Origin: JAUNBN01 sp036645935
Lineage (GTDB): Bacteria; Bacillota; Clostridia; Oscillospirales; Ruminococcaceae
Length of the DNA: 64,000 bases
Direction of reading: 5' to 3'
NCBI GenBank assembly: GCA_036645935.1
Contig: JAVXNE010000003.1
Span: forward strand, 1-64,000
Shown piece by piece: positions 9,132 through 17,965 of this stretch. The number at the start of each line of letters is the position of its first letter. Position 1 is the first letter of the stretch. Both the position numbers and the translations under genes were made by a program. The notes below the pieces were generated by a model. It did not search any database and was not told the DNA's origin. It worked only from the letters and a program-made list of their open reading frames with translations.

Positions 9132-9899
9132 TTATTTAAAAAATCCGAGATACCACGGCACAATCACATCACCTGCGAGCATGGAAATCGCAGCTCCGAG
9201 AGATAGAAATGGACCAAAAGCGAAATGCTCCTTGCGGCCTTTTTTGCGACTTTTGAGCAGATAAACGCCGTATGCACCGCCCAAAACTATGGCGAGGAAT
9301 GCGGCGAGCAACTGAAACCTCCACCCGAGCGCAAACCCGCACACGGCAACAAGTTTTATATCTCCTCCGCCAAAGCTGTCAGGGATGACAAGTGCAAGCA
9401 CAAACATCGGAACACTCACAGCCAAAAATCCCACGACCCGCGAAAGCAAAGACACGCCGCCGCAAAAGCTCAACGCGACAGCAAAGACCCCCAGCGAGAG
9501 GATGAGGCCATTGGGAATTTCGAGGGTATCGATGTCAATAAATGTTATCGCTATTATAACAGATAAAAACAAAAAAGAAAATAAAGAGCGACAGGAAAAA
9601 CCATGTTTTGCAAAACAAGCGAGAGCCGCTATGCCGCCGAGCAATTCAACGAGGGGATAGCGGGGGGATATTCCGGATTTGCAGTATCGACAGCGTCCTT
9701 TAAGGAAAATCCAACCCAAAATCGGAATCAGATCAATCGCTCCCAAAACATGCCCGCAAGAGGGACACATCGATCGACCCGATGCCACAGACAGACCACG
9801 CGGGACACGGTAGATGACGACATTTAAAAAGCTGCCCACCACAGTTCCCACAACAAACACATAGATAAAAAAAATTGTCTTTAAAGTGAATTCAGGCAT
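9132..9899 (-). CDS. pilD: Prepilin peptidase / N-methyltransferase PilD (A24 family)
   Basis: A 255-residue polytopic membrane aspartyl protease that cleaves prepilin leaders and methylates the new N-terminus. Catalytic aspartates are visible in IDIDTLEIPN (Asp124) and FGGGDIK (Asp180, the GxGD motif). The N-terminal cytoplasmic loop carries the zinc tetrad as CPSC (Cys45, Cys48) and CRYC (Cys70, Cys73), so the methylase domain is intact. It is the first gene of the ten-gene pilus operon behind a 460-base leader, and its presence means the prepilins in this window need no outside peptidase. Confidence 0.95.
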   Translation of the reverse strand: MPEFTLKTIFFIYVFVVGTVVGSFLNVVIYRVPRGLSVASGRSMCPSCGHVLGAIDLIPILGWIFLKGRCRYCKSGISPRYPLVELLGGIAALACFAKHGFSCRSLFSFLFLSVIIAITFIDIDTLEIPNGLILSLGVFAVALSFCGGVSLLSRVVGFLAVSVPMFVLALVIPDSFGGGDIKLVAVCGFALGWRFQLLAAFLAIVLGGAYGVYLLKSRKKGRKEHFAFGPFLSLGAAISMLAGDVIVPWYLGFFK

Positions 9900-10364
9900 T
9901 TGAAGCTTTCCTTTACACTGTGGTTTAAATGTGATGACATGGTGGTCACTGAATCATAGCGTTTGCATGCGGCACAATGTTTTAAGTGCGAGGAGCGATT
10001 TGAAACCCACAGAAATACAAGGTTTCTGTATCTGTGGCACTTTGATTGCCCCTGTGTGTTTCGAAAATCTTTTATATTTATTTGCAACTTCACGTGGCAT
10101 TGCACGCAAAGCATTAAACAGCCCTGCACACGAAGGATCAGAAAACACATGAGAGCTGCAAAGCAAATGTGGTTTTTGATTGGGGGCATCAACTTAAAGG
10201 TTAACTCCGCGGTGGGACAGCCCATGAGATATTTCTCTGCGACGCCCACAATAGATTTAAGTGAGAGATGTAAATTTTCGACAAACTGTGAATCCCGAAA
10301 AGCTGACGCTCAAAAGACAGTTAAGCAACTGAAAATATCAGCACGCAAACTCAACTTACCTATG
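9900..10364. other. 465-base gene-free leader before pilD
   Basis: Open frames here have no ribosome binding site and poor composition. On either strand a hairpin forms at 10008-10036 (CACAG and ATACA paired with TGTAT and CTGTG, with an AA bulge, loop of seven). I searched by eye for c-di-GMP-I and -II riboswitch cores, because clostridial pilus operons can carry them, and saw none. No convincing sigma-A promoter for pilD was found either. Confidence 0.4.
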
Positions 10365-10400
10365 AAAATACCGCCCCCGCTTGTGAGGGGGGCGGTATTG
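10365..10400 (-). terminator. Intrinsic terminator after pilA
   Basis: A GC-rich 11-base-pair stem (arms AATACCGCCCC and GGGGCGGTATT) is followed on the minus strand by TATTTTC. It lies 14 bases after the pilA stop and should make pilA mostly monocistronic, with limited read-through into pilD. Confidence 0.85.
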
Positions 10401-10413
10401 ATAAACGGTAAAC

Positions 10414-10842
10414 CTATGGTGTTATAACATCGCCCCATGCTCCAACGCCGTTAGTGTCGACTTTGTATGAAATAGAGCGTCCGCCCGCGTCAGTATACAT
10501 CAAGCCCATAACAAGGCCATCCTTATTTGCAGTTCCACCGCTGGCAGTTCCCAAGAATTTTGCAAGGTCCTTTATCTCGGCGTAAGTGACGACAGATGTT
10601 CCTGCTTTAGTTCCGAATGTTACAGTTACGCCATTGGCTTTTGCATATTTCTCAGACACAAGGGTCTGGGCGGCGAGCAGCGCCGAACGGGCCTCAACAA
10701 GGATAGATTGATTTTTGGCCTTGTCGATCCAGCCGGTCATTGAGGGAATCATTATGGCCGCAAGAATGGCGAGAATTACGAGAACCACTATGACTTCAAC
10801 AAGGGTGAAGCCTTTTTTGTTGCTCTTCAGTTTTTTAAACAT
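10414..10842 (-). CDS. pilA: Major type IV prepilin (PilA-like)
   Basis: A 142-residue prepilin. Leader MFKKLKSNKKG, predicted PilD cut after Gly11, then F-T-L-V-E with Glu5, followed by the hydrophobic assembly helix to about residue 36 and an extended amphipathic helix (IDKAKNQSILVEARSALLAAQTLVSEKY). The C-terminal domain is small with no cysteine pair. It has its own promoter and terminator upstream of the machinery operon, as expected for the abundant subunit. Ribosome binding site GAGGAG, spacing about 11. Confidence 0.9.
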   Translation of the reverse strand: MFKKLKSNKKGFTLVEVIVVLVILAILAAIMIPSMTGWIDKAKNQSILVEARSALLAAQTLVSEKYAKANGVTVTFGTKAGTSVVTYAEIKDLAKFLGTASGGTANKDGLVMGLMYTDAGGRSISYKVDTNGVGAWGDVITP

Positions 10843-10892
10843 AAATCCACAGCTCCTCTATATTGAAATTAACCAGATACCTACTTAATACT

Positions 10893-10921
10893 ACTATATT
10901 ACAAATTGACCAACAATGCAA
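10893..10921 (-). promoter_or_regulatory. Probable sigma-A promoter of pilA
   Basis: On the minus strand TTGCAT is followed after 17 bases by TATAGT. The -10 matches five of six consensus positions and the -35 only three. The start codon is about 50 bases downstream. Confidence 0.5.
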
Positions 10922-10994
10922 CCGGTTTACACAAAACAACTCAAAATTCGAGCGAAAATATGATTTGTTTTATGCATTTCTGTATTTGTCAAAC

Positions 10995-12110
10995 TCAATA
11001 GGGCATATTTTCATGTTTAAGCAGTACCGCACCTCTTTCGGCAACTTCCATTATAATGATATCTGGCTGAAAGTGTTCGATCGCGGCGTGGCAGCTATGA
11101 AGATCGTAATAGTTTCGGTCAACCGACAAGACATCTGAAAAAACAAGTGGCAGATAGCTGACCATGCTCTTGTAAAAAGAGTCATGAATAAACATCACTT
11201 TTCGATTGTCCGCCGCGGTGGAGGTGTATATCACCGAGCCTTCCGAAAAGGTATAAGTTGAGCTGTCGACCGCGATGTCTGTTCCGAAAGCGGATGGGTA
11301 GAGTTCGCGATCATCGTTGGAGCGACTCTGAATTCCGGCAAGCGCAGCGAGGTCACGAGGATAGTCTATGCCGCTATCGCAAATTTTGAGTTTGCTCAAT
11401 TCCGGAAGCGTCACTCCGAGACGCCCGCACACAGCGCGCACGCCGACATATCCGCCGAGCAGATTCCAATGCGTATCATATTTATAATAAACCTGATTGT
11501 CAGCGGCCGCTGCCAGCAGTTCCGTCCTGGGATAGACCACGCGGTCGGTTTTTTTTGAGAGTTCATCATAGAGAAGATCGACGCGACTGTCGGTCACCGC
11601 TCGCTCAAGCAGATAGTCGGGAAGCATTTCTCGGTAGATGTTTTCCTTGTTTGGGGCAATCAGCAAAAGAAATTCTTTGTCGGGATAGCGGGCGGCACAG
11701 TTCTCAATATTGCTGAGTATAGTATTGCGTTCGCCTTTTGTAAATTCGTTTTCCCCGAGAATGTCGGTTATCGGGTTATCGTCGGCGTCATAATTGTTGA
11801 AAAACAGCCAGCCTTCCCGACCTACGATCACACGGGGGCTTGTTGTGGTGTTGAAAAGCGAGATTTGCAGCAGGGAATTTGCCGCAGTGAACTGATTTTT
11901 GAACGGAAGGTGGTCGATATACCACGCGTCAAACGCCTCAGGAAGATCGATGATTGCGGTATCTTTGTCAGGGAAAGAGGCGAGTTTGCGATTTTCGTGA
12001 TTTTCCGTGTCCACATAGTTTTTTGCAAATGCAAACAAGGCACTTGGGAGCAGAAGTATCATCAAAAAAACGATGGTCAATACAAGATTTGCTTTTCTAT
12101 TATTAAACAT
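10995..12110 (-). CDS. DHHW family / AlgX-AlgJ-like cell-surface protein
   Basis: A 371-residue protein with one N-terminal membrane anchor (about 9-30) and an extracytoplasmic SGNH-hydrolase-like domain. The family signatures are present: DTENHENRKLASFP just after the anchor, and the D-x-H-W motif in YDTHWNLLGG. Proteins of this family act with MBOAT acyltransferases to O-acylate exported polysaccharides, and here the MBOAT gene lies immediately upstream. The start at 12110 has the site TAGGGT; an alternative start at 12170 lacks one and would add a polar extension before the anchor. The substrate (teichoic-acid-like, capsule or peptidoglycan) cannot be told from sequence. Confidence 0.82.
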   Translation of the reverse strand: MFNNRKANLVLTIVFLMILLLPSALFAFAKNYVDTENHENRKLASFPDKDTAIIDLPEAFDAWYIDHLPFKNQFTAANSLLQISLFNTTTSPRVIVGREGWLFFNNYDADDNPITDILGENEFTKGERNTILSNIENCAARYPDKEFLLLIAPNKENIYREMLPDYLLERAVTDSRVDLLYDELSKKTDRVVYPRTELLAAAADNQVYYKYDTHWNLLGGYVGVRAVCGRLGVTLPELSKLKICDSGIDYPRDLAALAGIQSRSNDDRELYPSAFGTDIAVDSSTYTFSEGSVIYTSTAADNRKVMFIHDSFYKSMVSYLPLVFSDVLSVDRNYYDLHSCHAAIEHFQPDIIIMEVAERGAVLLKHENMPY

Positions 12111-12184
12111 AATTACCCTACTGTGCGAATGAACGCGTTTGATTGCTGCAAGGCAGGACAGGCGAGACATTTCAGACTTTTTGG

Positions 12185-13594
12185 TCAGAACCTAAAATAG
12201 ATAAACGGATTGTAAGCGCCACTGACAAGGAAAAGAATGCTAGCGCACAATATGACAGCGAGTACCGTCGTCTGAAGATAACCGGTCCTGTGCTCGTCAT
12301 ACAGCGCAGCTTTGAGCTTTGGCACAAGCTGTTGAATCGGCCCGCAAAGCAGAATTGCGGCAACAAGTGCCACCCAAACTCCGCCGCTCATAAACATTTG
12401 AATCGGCAGTGCACGACCTTCGGTTCGCCCGAGCATCGCGAGTACTGCGCGCATACCTCCCGAAAGGCTGCCTGCTCTGAAAAACACCCAGCCTATCAAA
12501 ACAACAAGCATGGAATATATCCTGTTTATGATTTTGTAAGGACAGCGTTCGAGCCATTTTGAGAGAAACAGCCGCTCGAGTATCATGAAAAAACCGTGCC
12601 ATACGCCCCAGAAAACAAAGCTCCATGCAGCTCCGTGCCACAGCCCCGTGAGCGCAAAAACAACACCGATGTTGATCACAGTGCGCATTGTGCCTTTTCG
12701 GTTGCCACCGAGAGGGATATACAGATAGCTTCTGAACCAGCGCGTGAGCGAAATGTGCCACCTGCGCCAAAATTCCGTTACCGATTGCGCAAGATAGGGG
12801 TAATTGAAGTTTTCAAGGAAATCAAATCCAAACATTTTGCCAAGTCCGATTGCCATGTCGGAATAGCCAGAGAAATCAAAATAAATCTGAAAAGAATAGA
12901 GCAGCGCGGCAAGCCACATGTACGCTGTCGGGATGAGGTTGTAGTCAATGGCAAACAGCCCATCGGCCGCGAGCGCGAGCTGATTTGAAATGAGAACTTT
13001 CTTCCCGAGACCGTAAATGAAACGTTTTATTCCGTATGCGGTTTTTTCGACAGAAGTCGCGCGAACTGTGAGCTGGTTTTCGATATCCTTATAGTTGACA
13101 ATAGGCCCTGCGATAAGCTGCGCAAAAAAGGAGATGTACAGTCCGAGACGAAACGGATTTTTCTGCACGTCGATTTCACGTCGGTAGAGATCGATGATGT
13201 ATGATAAAATCTGAAAGGTGTAAAATGAAATTCCTATAGGCAGCGCGATATCCCTGACAGTGATTGAGGCGGATGTAAGAGCATTAAGCGCGCGTACTGC
13301 CATGTCATAGTATTTATAGTAACCGAGCATGCTGAGGTTGAACACGAGCGCAAGCACCAGCGATGTCTTGCGGCGTCCGGCAGACTGCTGCGAGTCTATC
13401 AGCAGCCCGAAAAGCCAGTTTGCGACAATAGACGCAATCATGAGAAGAATATAATAAGGCTCGCCCCACGCATAAAAAATCAGGCTTGCCACAAGCAGCA
13501 GCGCGTTTTTGATGCGAATTCCCGGTATCAGGCGGCTGAGAATCAGCACTAAAGGCAAAAAAAGCCATAAAAATGTCATTGATGAAAAGAGCAT
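12185..13594 (-). CDS. MBOAT family O-acyltransferase (AlgI/DltB-like)
   Basis: A 469-residue polytopic membrane enzyme with about eleven hydrophobic segments. The MBOAT catalytic histidine is visible in LTGLWHGAAWSF (near residue 317), and an upstream conserved stretch FWRRWHISLTRWFRSYLYIPLGGNRKG is typical of the AlgI/PatA branch. It moves acyl (usually acetyl) groups across the membrane to a partner such as the DHHW protein encoded 74 bases downstream. Ribosome binding site AAGGA, spacing eight. A promoter lies about 110 bases upstream, divergent from asnS. Confidence 0.93.
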   Translation of the reverse strand: MLFSSMTFLWLFLPLVLILSRLIPGIRIKNALLLVASLIFYAWGEPYYILLMIASIVANWLFGLLIDSQQSAGRRKTSLVLALVFNLSMLGYYKYYDMAVRALNALTSASITVRDIALPIGISFYTFQILSYIIDLYRREIDVQKNPFRLGLYISFFAQLIAGPIVNYKDIENQLTVRATSVEKTAYGIKRFIYGLGKKVLISNQLALAADGLFAIDYNLIPTAYMWLAALLYSFQIYFDFSGYSDMAIGLGKMFGFDFLENFNYPYLAQSVTEFWRRWHISLTRWFRSYLYIPLGGNRKGTMRTVINIGVVFALTGLWHGAAWSFVFWGVWHGFFMILERLFLSKWLERCPYKIINRIYSMLVVLIGWVFFRAGSLSGGMRAVLAMLGRTEGRALPIQMFMSGGVWVALVAAILLCGPIQQLVPKLKAALYDEHRTGYLQTTVLAVILCASILFLVSGAYNPFIYFRF

Positions 13595-13703
13595 TGCGTG
13601 TATCCTTCAATGGTATGATAATATTCTGGCAATAGTTTTCAGATATCTTAAAACCGCTCCGTTAGGAGCACGCTATACGCGCATCACGCGTACAATGTAT
13701 ATG

Positions 13704-13732
13704 ATTGTAGTTTAAAGCGTGAAGAATGTAAA
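13704..13732 (-). promoter_or_regulatory. Sigma-A promoter of the MBOAT-DHHW operon
   Basis: TTTACA, a 17-base spacer and TACAAT on the minus strand (five of six matches each). It is back to back with the asnS promoter. Confidence 0.65.
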
Positions 13733-13765
13733 CATAAAGTATCGTTAAAATATTATCGTTCCGCC

Positions 13766-13794
13766 TTGCGGTATTTGTGGCAATGTAATATAAT
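13766..13794 (+). promoter_or_regulatory. Sigma-A promoter of asnS
   Basis: TTGCGG, 17 bases, TATAAT. The -10 is perfect and the -35 weak. The short leader leaves no room for a T-box element. Confidence 0.6.
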
Positions 13795-13830
13795 ATGCAG
13801 ATAAAAACCGCAAGCAAAGAGGAATTGACA

Positions 13831-15219
13831 ATGAAAAAGACCGATGTCGCGGCACTGTTCGCGCAGCAGGATTTTACGCCCGGCGCGAGCGTCACCGTCG
13901 CGGGCTGGGTGAAAACATCAAGAGAGAGCAAAAGCGTGGGGTTTCTCGAACTCAACGACGGGAGTTGTTTTAAAAATTTACAAATCGTCGCCGAGGCGGC
14001 GCGTTTTGACAATTTCAAAGAGATAGCAAATCTTTCGGTCGGAAGTGCGGTCGTGGTTACTGGTGAGTTGCTCGCCACGCCAAACGCGAAGCAGCCATGT
14101 GAACTTTCGGCGCGCACAATTGAAATAGAGGGAAGCTGCGATTCCGATTATCCGCTGCAAAAGAAGCGCCATACTCTCGAGTACCTGCGCACTCTTCCGC
14201 ATTTGCGCGCCCGCACCAACACGTTCGGCGCGGCGTTTCGTGTTCGCAGTGAGGCGGCGTTCGCGTTGCACAAGTTCTTTAACGAGAACGGCTTTGTCTA
14301 CGTTCATACTCCGCTCATAACGGGGAGCGACTGCGAGGGCGCAGGCACTATGTTTCGCGTCACGACGCTTGATCCCAAAAATCCGCCGCTCACAAAAGAC
14401 GGCGAAGTGGATTATTCCGAAGATTTCTTCGGCAGGGAGACCAATCTCACCGTGTCCGGACAGCTTGAGGGCGAGACGATGGCGCAGACCTTCGGCAAGA
14501 TATACACCTTCGGCCCGACTTTCAGAGCCGAAAAATCATACACCCCTCGCCATGCTGCTGAATTTTGGATGATTGAGCCCGAGATGGCGTTCTCCGACCT
14601 TGCGGATTATATGGACAACGCCGAGGCAATGCTGAAATCGGTTGTGGGTTATCTGCTTGAAAAATGCCCTGACGAACTTCAGTTCTTCAATGATTTTTAT
14701 GACAAGGAGCTTCTCGCACGTCTGAGCGCGCTTGTCGACGCGGAATTTGTTCGAGTGAGCTACACACAGGCCGTCGAGCTTTTGACCCCGCACAATGACA
14801 GCTTCGATTACAAGGTTGAATGGGGTTGCGATCTTCAGACCGAACACGAGAGATACCTCACCGAGAAAATTTTCAATTGTCCGGTCTTTGTGACAGACTA
14901 TCCAAAGGACATCAAAGCTTTCTATATGCGCGCAAACGACGACGGCAAAACCGTCGCGGCGGCCGATCTGCTCGTTCCCGGTGTCGGTGAGCTTATCGGA
15001 GGAAGTCAGAGAGAAGAGCGCTATGATGTGCTTGTGAAGCGCATTGAGGAAATGGGTCTTGCGCGTGAAGATTATGAATACTATCTTGACCTGCGCCGCT
15101 ACGGCTCAACAAAACACAGCGGATACGGTCTTGGTTTCGAGAGACTCATCATGTACGTAACTTCAATTGGAAATATCCGCGACGTCCAGATCTATCCCAG
15201 GACGGCGGGTGGCTTTTAA
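13831..15219 (+). CDS. asnS: Asparaginyl-tRNA synthetase
   Basis: Class IIb synthetase of 462 residues that charges tRNA-Asn with asparagine. The N-terminal OB-fold anticodon-binding domain (about 1-115) is followed by the catalytic core with motif 2 (FRAEKSYTPRHAAEFWMIEPE) and motif 3 (GYGLGFERL). The motif-2 sequence with HAAEFWMIEPE is the AsnRS rather than AspRS form. The start at 13831 has AGAGGAAT nine bases upstream; a longer frame from 13795 lacks one. A class I aminotransferase of the aspartate type follows after 17 bases, so both genes may serve aspartate/asparagine supply. Confidence 0.96.
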   Translation: MKKTDVAALFAQQDFTPGASVTVAGWVKTSRESKSVGFLELNDGSCFKNLQIVAEAARFDNFKEIANLSVGSAVVVTGELLATPNAKQPCELSARTIEIEGSCDSDYPLQKKRHTLEYLRTLPHLRARTNTFGAAFRVRSEAAFALHKFFNENGFVYVHTPLITGSDCEGAGTMFRVTTLDPKNPPLTKDGEVDYSEDFFGRETNLTVSGQLEGETMAQTFGKIYTFGPTFRAEKSYTPRHAAEFWMIEPEMAFSDLADYMDNAEAMLKSVVGYLLEKCPDELQFFNDFYDKELLARLSALVDAEFVRVSYTQAVELLTPHNDSFDYKVEWGCDLQTEHERYLTEKIFNCPVFVTDYPKDIKAFYMRANDDGKTVAAADLLVPGVGELIGGSQREERYDVLVKRIEEMGLAREDYEYYLDLRRYGSTKHSGYGLGFERLIMYVTSIGNIRDVQIYPRTAGGF

Positions 15220-15236
15220 CTTTAACGGAGGATTTT

Positions 15237-16529
15237 ATGCAAAATCGGTCTTTTCGTGAATTATCGTCCGAGCAGTCGGCAGAACTTTTTGCCAAAACCA
15301 AAAAAGAATATGAGGATTATAAAGCGCTGGGGTTGTCTCTGGATATGTCCCGCGGGAAGCCCGCACCTAATCAGCTGGCGCTCTCGAAAGATCTGCTTGC
15401 AGACGGCGGAGATTATGATTTCAAAGATTCCGCAGGAATTGATTCCCGTAACTACGGGGAGCCAATGGGTGTCCCGGAAATGCGCGCGATCTTCGCTGAT
15501 ATGCTCGGGGTAAAATCTGAAAATGTCATCGCTGGTGGAAACTCGAGCCTCAACCTTATGTTTGACACCATTTCACGCGCCTATATTCACGGATTGCCGC
15601 ATTCGGAAAAGCCGTGGTGCAAATACGAGCAAATCAAGTTCCTGTGCCCCTCGCCGGGATATGATCGGCATTTCGCGGTTACCGAGCACTTCGGCGCTAA
15701 GCTCATTGCCATCCCCATGCTTGATGACGGCCCCGATATGGATGAGGTGGAGAGACTTGTTGCGTCCGACGACACGGTTAAAGGAATGTGGTGCGTGCCG
15801 GTTTACTCTAATCCGACCGGATGTGTGTATTCCGACAAGACAATCGAGCGGATGGCAAAGATGAAATGCGCCGCACCTGATTTCACCATAATGTGGGACA
15901 ACGCCTACTGTGTCCACACGCTTTACGGAGAGGTTCCCGTCACGGCCGACATTCTGGGAGAGTGCGAGAGAGCGGGCTGTCCCGAGCGTGTGCTTCTTTT
16001 CGCGTCAACGAGCAAGATAACCTTTGCGGGTGCAGGTGTTTCCTGCATCGCCGGAAGTACGGGCTCGATTACTGCGATAAAAACATCGATGGCCATTCAA
16101 ACTATCGGCTTTGACAAGGTCAATCAGCTCATGCACGCGCGCTACTTACAGAATTTCGACGGCGTTGTTCGTCACATGATGCGACATGCCGAGCTGCTGC
16201 TGCCTAAGTTTCAAATGGTCGACAGAATACTGAGCGAGCAGTTAGATGGCAGTGAAGTCGCAAGCTGGACCAAACCATCAGGCGGGTATTTTATCAGTCT
16301 CTTTGCGGACGGCGGAGCAAAACGAGTAATAACTCTCTGTGCCAATGCCGGGGTCAAACTCACCGGCGCGGGCGCCGCTTATCCGTACGGTATTGACCCT
16401 GATGATCGACACATCAGAATCGCTCCGACATATCCGTCGCTCGATGAGCTTGAGAAGGCGTGCGGACTGCTTGCACTGTGCGTAAAGATTGCCGCACTCG
16501 AAAAGCTTACAGGTCTGTCTGTTGACTAA
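15237..16529 (+). CDS. PLP-dependent class I aminotransferase, aspartate aminotransferase type
   Basis: A 430-residue cytosolic enzyme. The N-terminal motif LSLDMSRGKPAPNQL and the overall pattern match the AspB-4/MocR-like aspartate aminotransferase subgroup of Firmicutes. The Schiff-base lysine lies in FASTSKITFAGAG, with Asn and Tyr of the PLP site in YSNPTGCVYS and WDNAYCVH. The expected reaction is aspartate plus 2-oxoglutarate to oxaloacetate plus glutamate; substrate is inferred from subgroup only. It is co-directional with asnS and preceded by ACGGAGGATTTT. Confidence 0.88.
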   Translation: MQNRSFRELSSEQSAELFAKTKKEYEDYKALGLSLDMSRGKPAPNQLALSKDLLADGGDYDFKDSAGIDSRNYGEPMGVPEMRAIFADMLGVKSENVIAGGNSSLNLMFDTISRAYIHGLPHSEKPWCKYEQIKFLCPSPGYDRHFAVTEHFGAKLIAIPMLDDGPDMDEVERLVASDDTVKGMWCVPVYSNPTGCVYSDKTIERMAKMKCAAPDFTIMWDNAYCVHTLYGEVPVTADILGECERAGCPERVLLFASTSKITFAGAGVSCIAGSTGSITAIKTSMAIQTIGFDKVNQLMHARYLQNFDGVVRHMMRHAELLLPKFQMVDRILSEQLDGSEVASWTKPSGGYFISLFADGGAKRVITLCANAGVKLTGAGAAYPYGIDPDDRHIRIAPTYPSLDELEKACGLLALCVKIAALEKLTGLSVD

Positions 16530-16551
16530 TCCCGGCGCTTGATATTATAAT
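16522..16551 (+). promoter_or_regulatory. Sigma-A promoter of the secD-like operon, with a palindrome over the -10
   Basis: TTGACT, 18 bases, TATAAT, starting inside the end of the aminotransferase gene. The -10 is embedded in the inverted repeat CTTGAT-ATTATA-ATCAAG (16538-16555), which may bind a repressor. Confidence 0.6.
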
Positions 16552-16585
16552 CAAGGAATTGAAGCAATAAACCCGGAGGACAATA

Positions 16586-17965
16586 ATGAAAACAGTTGTC
16601 AGAATTCTGGCGGTCGTCGTTGCGGCGCTCGCTATTGCGCTTTTCGTGTTTGGTTTTTTCGGATATGAAACGCATTACGGCGACATAACAACTACAGTTA
16701 TCAAATCGGCCGGTCAGATGAACGCGTCGGGCGACTTTTTCAAGACAATGTCTGTCGCATTCAAAGCTAAGGATGACAAAGTGCTCACCAACGAAGAGCT
16801 TGACGCCGCCGCAACTTCTTTTGCGCAGCGGCTGTCTTCTTTCGCGGTGGCTGACTACCGCGTTGCGTGTGATTACGGGGACGGCGCCGTTGAGGTTACG
16901 ATTCCGCAGAGCGAATACTTTTCATCGATTGTCACCTACCTCGCACTCAACAAGAGTTTCGAGGTGCACACCGGAGGTGAAAAGGGAACGGATACGCTCG
17001 TTCTGACAGCGGCTGACATTGATAAAGGCGCTGCGAGACTTGAGCAGGGCAGCACGTCGCAGTATTACGTCTTTGAATTGTCGCTGACAAAAGAAGGAAA
17101 GGCAAAATATGCTGAAGCGACAGCAAAGCTTGCCCAGGAACGGCAGTCGAGCGGTTCGACGCAGTTCATGTCTTTTTGGTTCGGAGACTCGTTGCTCGAA
17201 TCGAAGAGCATCAACGCGTCCGACAATTCCGGAAACATATTGTTGAAAAACACATCCTCACTGCAGGCCTCGACAATTGAGGAACTTAACATCGTCCTCA
17301 ACAGCAGTCCGCTGCCGGCAGATATGAATTACGCGCGGATTTCCGAAGCTCCTGCCCGCATGGGTGAAAAGACGCTGGATGTCGTGTGGATTGCAGCTGT
17401 TGCCGTATTTGCGGCTGCGGCCGCGTGGTTTGTGATACGTTATCGTGCGAGCGGGGCGGTCGCAGTGATATGCGCTCTGGGCACCGCTGGCGGCATGATG
17501 GCGATAATAACCGGTTTTTATTCTGCGCGACCTGTCAATTTCACATTTGCGACGCTGTTCGCATTCATAGCGGTTATGTTCATCTCGTTTGAAGTGTCTC
17601 TGCGCGACTGCACGGCAATAAAAAGTCGCTTTCCTGCAAAATCTGCGATATCGCCCGTCGCGACGGGACAGCACGCAACATTGGGTGCCACAGCGGCGGG
17701 TTACGCCTCGATTTTTGCGGTGGCTTGCGTGCTGATACTGTTTTCCAGAAACGGCGGTATGCTGTTCGGGTTGATTTCAGGCTGGTTCGCACAGTTAGGA
17801 CTTGACACTCTTGACATCTCGGAGTTTGGACTGTTCGGTCACATTCTTCTCTTCGGGACTCTCGTCAGCGTCTGTTTTAATGTCGTCGGTTCGCGGATAA
17901 TGATGAGCGCGCTCTACGGTTTCAATAGCCTTACAAAACCCGGGATTTATGGGGGTAAGAAATAA
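16586..17965 (+). CDS. secD: Divergent SecD-like protein translocase subunit
   Basis: A 459-residue membrane protein with one N-terminal membrane segment (about 5-27), an extracytoplasmic domain of about 230 residues and five hydrophobic segments from about 265 to 445. The topology, and the adjoining SecF-like gene overlapping by one base, identify an RND-type SecD. The usual SecD motifs are missing or worn: no GLDLxGG after the first membrane helix, and where the fourth helix normally reads like A-V-D-A-N-V-L-I-x-E-R-I, this protein has FISFEVSLRDCTAIK. It may still assist secretion, or may be a diverged paralogue. Ribosome binding site CGGAGGA. Confidence 0.72.
   Translation: MKTVVRILAVVVAALAIALFVFGFFGYETHYGDITTTVIKSAGQMNASGDFFKTMSVAFKAKDDKVLTNEELDAAATSFAQRLSSFAVADYRVACDYGDGAVEVTIPQSEYFSSIVTYLALNKSFEVHTGGEKGTDTLVLTAADIDKGAARLEQGSTSQYYVFELSLTKEGKAKYAEATAKLAQERQSSGSTQFMSFWFGDSLLESKSINASDNSGNILLKNTSSLQASTIEELNIVLNSSPLPADMNYARISEAPARMGEKTLDVVWIAAVAVFAAAAAWFVIRYRASGAVAVICALGTAGGMMAIITGFYSARPVNFTFATLFAFIAVMFISFEVSLRDCTAIKSRFPAKSAISPVATGQHATLGATAAGYASIFAVACVLILFSRNGGMLFGLISGWFAQLGLDTLDISEFGLFGHILLFGTLVSVCFNVVGSRIMMSALYGFNSLTKPGIYGGKK

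Noticed and set aside
9881..10249. A 122-codon minus-strand frame before pilD
   Set aside because: It overlaps the true pilD start with its AAAGGAAAG site, has no site of its own and shows no family-like pattern.
9900..10364. A c-di-GMP riboswitch upstream of the pilus operon
   Set aside because: Looked for because such switches control clostridial pili. One ACGCAAAGC string occurs near 10104, but on the strand opposite the operon and without the rest of the conserved core.
13795..13830. A T-box before asnS
   Set aside because: The promoter leaves about 35 bases of leader, far too short.
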